Shown piece by piece: positions 6,075 through 9,670 of a stretch of DNA of 9,670 bases. Below the pieces are notes generated by a model. That model ran no database searches. It was given only the letters and a program-made list of their open reading frames with translations, and was not told where the DNA came from. The translations under genes and the position numbers were made by a program. Numbering within the stretch: position 1 is the stretch's first letter; the number at the start of each line of letters is the position of its first letter. Origin of the DNA: Bordetella parapertussis (lineage in GTDB: Bacteria; Pseudomonadota; Gammaproteobacteria; Burkholderiales; Burkholderiaceae_B); NCBI GenBank assembly GCA_945869355.1, contig CAMBPA010000027.1, forward strand, positions 1-9,670. Reading direction: 5' to 3'.

Positions 6075-7076
6075 ATGATGCATACTCGCAAACTTTTAAA
6101 ACTATTCGCTAGTCGCGCCCTTGCCCTAGCACTTCCGCTTGTCTTCGCAAGCTTCATGGCACACAGCCAGACCGGCTATCCAGACAAGCCTATTACCATG
6201 GTGGTGACAGTTCCCCCGGGCGGCGCTGCAGATTTCGTCGCACGCACAATTGGCGAAGCGCTCTCCAAACAAGTCGGACAGTCCGTCCTGATTGAAAACA
6301 AAGCTGGGGCGAGCGGCACCATTGCAACGGCCTTTGTCGCGAAAGCACCCGCAGATGGTTATACGATGCTTCAAGGTGCGATCTCCACGCATGGAATCGG
6401 ACCACACTTCTACACGAAGACGTCTTATGATTTCTTCAAAGACTTCATGCCACTGGGCGTTGTAGCAGAGTTTTCTCTCGTCCTCGCCGTCAACGCGAAT
6501 CTGCCAGTTAACAGTGTAAAAGAGCTCATCGATCTTGCCAAAAAGAAGAATGGGCAAATGAGCTTTGCGACGCCCGGTGCCGGCAGCGCGCCCCACCTGA
6601 CGGCAGAGCTCTTTATGACTGAAGCAGGAATCAAGATGCTGCACGTGCCCTACAAGGGCTCGGCACCCGCTGTGGTCGACGTAGCAAGTGGCCAGGTTGA
6701 CATTATGTTCGACGGCTTCCCTTCGCTCATGCCACACATCAAGAGCGGCAAGTTACGTGCCATCGCAGCGGTGAGCCCCAAGCGTAACAGCCTAGCGCCA
6801 GACCTTCCTACGTTCGCAGAGCTCGGCTATCCAAAGATGATTTCATCACTTTGGTATATGCCAATGGTGCCCGCCAAGACGCCCAAAGAGGTCGTCGAGC
6901 GACTGAATCAAGCACTGGTGAAGTCATTGAATGGCACAGAAGCACAGAAGCGCTTAGAGGCCGGTGGGGCACAACTCGTATTTGGTAAGCCAGAAGATTC
7001 ACAGGCTTACATGAAAGCGGAGTATGAACGCTGGGGTATCGTGATTAAAAATGCTGGGATTTCAACCACGAACTAA
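6075..7076 (+). CDS. Bug/TctC-family periplasmic substrate-binding protein (third of three)
   Basis: A 333-residue binding protein with a Sec signal: basic T-R-K-L-L-K, a hydrophobic stretch to about residue 29 and probable cleavage after S31 (A-H-S, then Q). The mature part begins T-G-Y-P-D-K-P-I-T-M-V-V-T-V-P-P-G-G-A-A-D. The usual V-P-Y before the ligand loop is V-T-V here, which should alter the pocket. It continues L-I-E-N-K-A-G-A-S-G-T-I and D-G-Y-T-M-L-Q-G, then H-V-P-Y-K-G-S. Two ATGs in tandem (6075 and 6078) can serve as start; neither has a strong ribosome site, so translational help from the hydrolase gene 42 bases upstream is plausible. The gene ends before the bidirectional terminator at 7119-7157. 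It probably imports or senses the substrate or a precursor for the upstream hydrolase (inference from order). Confidence 0.92.
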   Translation: MMHTRKLLKLFASRALALALPLVFASFMAHSQTGYPDKPITMVVTVPPGGAADFVARTIGEALSKQVGQSVLIENKAGASGTIATAFVAKAPADGYTMLQGAISTHGIGPHFYTKTSYDFFKDFMPLGVVAEFSLVLAVNANLPVNSVKELIDLAKKKNGQMSFATPGAGSAPHLTAELFMTEAGIKMLHVPYKGSAPAVVDVASGQVDIMFDGFPSLMPHIKSGKLRAIAAVSPKRNSLAPDLPTFAELGYPKMISSLWYMPMVPAKTPKEVVERLNQALVKSLNGTEAQKRLEAGGAQLVFGKPEDSQAYMKAEYERWGIVIKNAGISTTN

Positions 7077-7118
7077 ATACAGCTAAAAAGTTAATACACG
7101 TAAAAGATTAACAGGCAT

Positions 7119-7157
7119 AAAAAAAGGCGTTTGACGAAATAATCAAACGCCTTTTTT
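7119..7157. terminator. Bidirectional intrinsic terminator between convergent genes
   Basis: Seven A, stem GGCGTTTGA (7126-7134), loop CGAAATAA, stem TCAAACGCC (7143-7151), six T. The perfect 9-bp stem flanked by A and T runs ends transcription of the Bug gene on the plus strand and of the cupin gene on the minus strand. The GGCGT core and flanking A run are the same as in the terminator at 1445-1479. Confidence 0.95.
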
Positions 7158-7171
7158 GTTACCGAGAACGT

Positions 7172-7672
7172 TTAGATTACTTCAAACTTGAAGCGATTGA
7201 CTTTGGCCATATTAGTGCCTTCGATACGAATCAAACTCGTCGATGCTTTACGCTCGGGTGAATGCAGATCACCTTCGTTATACACGTGCGCAACACCCGG
7301 AACCAACTTGTAGCGCTTCGTGAACTTTACCTTGCCAGGCTTATCTGCCGTCGCGGCCTCAAGCAGTTCATAATCGCACATTTCAGTCTCGCCACGCGCC
7401 TGACCGTAAATCGCCCAAGAATGCGCATGATCGTGAGGGGTCGAATTTTTTGCCCCGGGGTAGTTATGCGCCACCACACAGAAGCCAAGCTCTGGGTCTT
7501 CGTAAATGATCTCGCGTTCGCTAACATTTGCGTGAAGATGCTTTTCAATAAACTGTTTATCTAGCAATACTTCTTTTAACAAATTCGCGACCTGCTGTCG
7601 TCCCGCCGGGCCTGGATTACTCTTCAAAAATTTGTGGCATTGGCTCGTAAATTGCTCCAGTGTGTGGCCCAT
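7172..7672 (-). CDS. Cupin-fold protein, cysteine dioxygenase-like
   Basis: A 166-residue soluble protein with both cupin motifs. Motif 1 reads T-P-H80-D-H82-A-H84-S-W-A-I-Y-G-Q-A-R-G-E95-T-E. Motif 2 reads V-P-G-V-A-H129-V-Y-N-E-G-D-L-H137-S. The spacing and the G-D-L-H element resemble thiol dioxygenases (cysteine or 3-mercaptopropionate dioxygenase), in which three histidines bind iron; H80, H82 and H137 are the candidate triad. An alpha-helical N-terminal part of about 50 residues precedes the barrel, also as in that family. The actual substrate is not evident, and a non-thiol oxygenase is equally possible. The gene lies 40 bases after the HDAC-family gene on the same strand and is probably cotranscribed with it. 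AAGGA (complement of 7683-7687) is the ribosome site. Fold call firm, reaction tentative. Confidence 0.75.
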   Translation of the reverse strand: MGHTLEQFTSQCHKFLKSNPGPAGRQQVANLLKEVLLDKQFIEKHLHANVSEREIIYEDPELGFCVVAHNYPGAKNSTPHDHAHSWAIYGQARGETEMCDYELLEAATADKPGKVKFTKRYKLVPGVAHVYNEGDLHSPERKASTSLIRIEGTNMAKVNRFKFEVI

Positions 7673-7712
7673 GATGCAAAATTCCTTTAAAAGTATTTGA
7701 AAACCGACCTTT

Positions 7713-8633
7713 TCATTCTACCTCTGATTTTCTGAGCATTTGATTGTGGTGATCCAAAGCCAATAGTACCGTTTGGCGATGCACAGCTACGGTCGTCTCA
7801 ATGTGCGTGCCGTAACCTCCCGCCATACATACGGCTAACGGAATGTTCTGTTTATGCGCATAGTCAAAGACACACTGGTCTCGCTGCCGCAGGCCTTCCT
7901 GAGTCAGTTTTAAACGCCCTAAGCGATCGCCTTCGTGTGGATCTGCGCCTGCCAAAAAAATGACTAAGTCGGCGGAAAATCGTTGCTCGAGCTCGGCGAG
8001 CGCATGCTGCAGCGCATCAAAATAGCGTTGATCGTCGCACCCATCTGGGAGCGGAACATCGAGGTCGCTTGGCTCTTTACGGAAAGGGAAATTCTTGTCG
8101 CCATGCAAGGACAACGTAAATACGCTGGGATCATGGCGAAAGATAGCCGCCGTGCCATTACCTTGATGCACATCCAAATCAATGATGGCTACGTTGCAGT
8201 CTGCGGCAAACGTTCGCTGAATCACTCTGGCAGCAATTGCGGCGTCATTGAATACACAAAACCCACTGCCTTTCTCGCGATACGCGTGGTGGGTGCCACC
8301 CGCCAAGTTGACGGCGACACCCGATTCAAGTGCCGAGCGACACGCGGCGATCGTGGCGCCAACCGAGCGGCGCGACCGCTCAACCATCGCTGGTGTCCAG
8401 GGAAAGCCGATTTCACGTTGCTCCTTTGCATCCAACGTTCCAGAGATCACTTTCGTGACATAGAGGGGATCATGCGCCAATAAGAGCTCGGTATCACTTG
8501 CCGCCGGCGCTTCTTGTAGGCGAATCCCAGGCGTATCGATCAACGCATCGCGCAACGACCGATATTTCGACATCGGAAAACGATGCCCTTCGGGCAGGGG
8601 CAGTACAAAGTGATCGGAATAATAAGCGTTCAT
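7713..8633 (-). CDS. Histone deacetylase-family (class IV/HDAC11-like) zinc amidohydrolase
   Basis: A 306-residue enzyme of the arginase/deacetylase fold, of the short form common in bacteria. The catalytic elements are all present: H115-H116 in A-G-G-T-H-H-A, the F-C-V-F-N-D-A-A block, zinc ligands D154 and H156 in [12 protein letters not shown]231 in [13 protein letters not shown], and Y274 in the A-G-G-Y-G loop as transition-state tyrosine. The bacterial members remove acyl groups from small amines or from protein lysines in the cytosol; the substrate here is not known. It is the first gene of a two-gene unit with the cupin gene. The start ATG has only a weak ribosome site, but the conserved N-terminal [14 protein letters not shown] motif begins at residue 4, which fixes the start. 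A good promoter lies just upstream (8660-8689). Confidence 0.92.
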   Translation of the reverse strand: MNAYYSDHFVLPLPEGHRFPMSKYRSLRDALIDTPGIRLQEAPAASDTELLLAHDPLYVTKVISGTLDAKEQREIGFPWTPAMVERSRRSVGATIAACRSALESGVAVNLAGGTHHAYREKGSGFCVFNDAAIAARVIQRTFAADCNVAIIDLDVHQGNGTAAIFRHDPSVFTLSLHGDKNFPFRKEPSDLDVPLPDGCDDQRYFDALQHALAELEQRFSADLVIFLAGADPHEGDRLGRLKLTQEGLRQRDQCVFDYAHKQNIPLAVCMAGGYGTHIETTVAVHRQTVLLALDHHNQMLRKSEVE

Positions 8634-8659
8634 TGCAAACTCGTACTCAAGAGAACTTT

Positions 8660-8689
8660 ATTTTATGATCTATGCAAGGTAACTGTCAC
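8660..8689 (-). promoter_or_regulatory. Probable sigma-70 promoter of the HDAC-cupin unit
   Basis: On the minus strand GTGACA (complement of 8684-8689; one mismatch to TTGACA) and TAAAAT (complement of 8660-8665; one mismatch to TATAAT) are 18 bases apart. Transcription would start near 8653, leaving a leader of about 20 bases before the HDAC start codon. Confidence 0.6.
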
Positions 8690-8732
8690 AATAACCCCTT
8701 CTAATGTTTGACAAATAGCTTATACCCTACCG

Positions 8733-9611
8733 ATGTCGCGATCACTCATTGCCCTACTGATTTGCGCAGCCTCACTCGCTGCGTGCAGTTCCATCAAGAT
8801 TGCCTATAACTATGCGCCTAACTATTTGTCGTATCGTTTGAACACATACTTCAATCTTGATTCACAGCAGCAAGAGTTACTCGATTCTGAATTAGTAGAC
8901 TTTTCGACTTGGCACAGGACAACGGCACTGCCGCAATATACGCGTACGTTGCAACAATGGTCCGAGCGGCTTGATGAGAAAAAATCCTTCACGCCCGAGG
9001 AAGTTGTCCTCATGTACCAACACGTTCAAGATGCGCTTCTTGAACTGAGCCTGCAAGCAGCAAAGCAGCTTGCGCCCATTGCGATCACACTCAAGACGAG
9101 TCAAACGACGCGGTTACGCAGTCGCTTTGAAACTGAGAACAAGGACTACGCGGATGACTACTTAAAAAATCCAACTAGTAGCAGCACACGTAAAAAACAT
9201 CACACACGCATGCTCAAACGCTACGAAGACTGGCTGGGACCACTAACAGAGCAACAAAAAACGAGTCTGATACAACTCTCGGATCGACGCGCAGCAACGT
9301 TCTCGCTTTGGGCAACGGAGAGGCAACTCAGACAAGAAGCACTACTTGACACCCTTGAGGCACAGCGCGCAAAAGCTCCCGAGCAAGCGGAGGTGGCCTT
9401 GGTAGGCTATACAAAAAGCCTATCGGAGTATCGCAACCCTGAACTTGTGCGTCAGCAAGAGTCTCTCAGGAAAGATTGGGCAACGACAACTGCAGAGGTA
9501 TTGAATAGCCTCACATCGAATCAAACGCGCTACTTAAAAGGCAAGTTGCGAGACTACGCCGACGACTTTGCGAGCCTCTCACCCACACGCATCGCACAAA
9601 CCGTTAAGTAG
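8733..9611 (+). CDS. DUF6279-like outer-membrane lipoprotein
   Basis: A 292-residue predicted lipoprotein. The signal peptide is short (S-R, then a hydrophobic core L-I-A-L-L-I-C-A-A-S) and ends in a lipobox L15-A-A-C18; S19 after the lipidated cysteine favours the outer membrane. The mature part starts S-S-I-K-I-A-Y-N-Y-A-P-N-Y, a pattern I associate with DUF6279 lipoproteins, and the rest is charged, glutamine-rich and mostly helical, with W-H-R-T-T-A-L-P-Q-Y near residue 60. The function of the family is unknown to me. An in-frame stop at 8709-8711 and the lack of other start codons make 8733 the only start that keeps the signal peptide, although no ribosome site precedes it. The gene is transcribed away from the HDAC unit. 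A link to the transport genes is not implied. Confidence 0.8.
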   Translation: MSRSLIALLICAASLAACSSIKIAYNYAPNYLSYRLNTYFNLDSQQQELLDSELVDFSTWHRTTALPQYTRTLQQWSERLDEKKSFTPEEVVLMYQHVQDALLELSLQAAKQLAPIAITLKTSQTTRLRSRFETENKDYADDYLKNPTSSSTRKKHHTRMLKRYEDWLGPLTEQQKTSLIQLSDRRAATFSLWATERQLRQEALLDTLEAQRAKAPEQAEVALVGYTKSLSEYRNPELVRQQESLRKDWATTTAEVLNSLTSNQTRYLKGKLRDYADDFASLSPTRIAQTVK

Positions 9612-9619
9612 CGACAGGG

Positions 9620-9670
9620 CTAAATAGCCTTGAAGCGGGTCAGCTTGACGAACGCCACCGCAAAAAAGGG
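9620..9670 (-). CDS. Possible C-terminal end of a convergent gene (cut by the window edge)
   Basis: On the minus strand one frame is open from the right edge to a TAG at 9620-9622 and encodes 16 residues, P-F-F-A-V-A-F-V-K-L-T-R-F-K-A-I, a hydrophobic stretch followed by a basic tail. It would end 8 bases from the lipoprotein stop. The stretch is too short to identify, and a second minus-strand frame is also open here, so this is only a suggestion. Confidence 0.3.
   Translation of the reverse strand, partial: PFFAVAFVKLTRFKAI

Noticed and set aside
6126..6737. Long minus-strand open frame (203 codons) inside the third Bug gene
   Set aside because: It lies fully antisense to a clear Bug gene, and its translation is rich in C, H and R with no recognisable domain, typical of a shadow frame.
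7983..8483. Plus-strand open frame (166 codons) antisense to the HDAC-family gene
   Set aside because: The opposite strand encodes an intact enzyme with all catalytic motifs; the antisense translation shows no fold or ribosome site.
8708..8726. TTGACA and TATACC as a sigma-70 promoter pair for the lipoprotein gene
   Set aside because: The spacing is only 7 bases, far below the usual 16-18.
9619..9630. GGCTAAATAGCC palindrome after the lipoprotein gene as a terminator
   Set aside because: The stem is only 4-5 bp with a tiny loop and no T run follows.

Overview
The window reads as a catabolic and transport region of a Burkholderiales-type betaproteobacterium, closest in style to the Alcaligenaceae or Burkholderiaceae. 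The main reason is the presence of three separate Bug/TctC-type periplasmic binding-protein genes in about 7 kb, an expansion typical of that order. A DUF6279-type lipoprotein, a bacterial HDAC-family deacetylase, moderate GC and tight gene spacing fit the same picture. This assignment is inference; no rRNA or marker gene is present.

Layout. Positions 1-1435 (+): the 3' end of a TRAP fused permease gene, then a Bug gene, closed by a strong intrinsic terminator at 1445-1479. 1501-1920 (+): a VOC-fold (extradiol dioxygenase-like) protein directly after that terminator. 1931-1960: a hairpin between convergent genes. 5058 down to 1973 (-): a three-gene unit of an NMT1/SsuA-like binding-protein homologue without a signal peptide, a DSD1-family PLP enzyme resembling D-3-hydroxyaspartate aldolase, and a Bug gene. 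5059-5132: a 74-base divergent control region. 5133-7076 (+): a PuuE/NodB-like hydrolase and a third Bug gene, closed by a bidirectional terminator at 7119-7157. 8633 down to 7172 (-): an HDAC-family deacetylase and a cysteine dioxygenase-like cupin. 8733-9611 (+): a DUF6279-like lipoprotein. After it there may be the tail of a convergent gene running off the right edge.

How the genes may work together (inference): the two units diverging from about position 5100 look like one catabolic module. Bug proteins would capture a small acid or amide in the periplasm, the NodB/PuuE-like enzyme would hydrolyse a C-N bond, and the DSD1-family enzyme would cleave or dehydrate a D-amino acid-like product. 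The NMT1-like protein, which cannot be exported by a classical signal, may act in the cytosol. The substrate cannot be read from the sequence. All three Bug genes are the last gene of their transcription unit, and no TctA/TctB membrane genes are in view.

There are no RNA genes, insertion sequences, CRISPR arrays or gene-free stretches longer than about 100 bases. Apart from the two edge genes, every gene appears intact.
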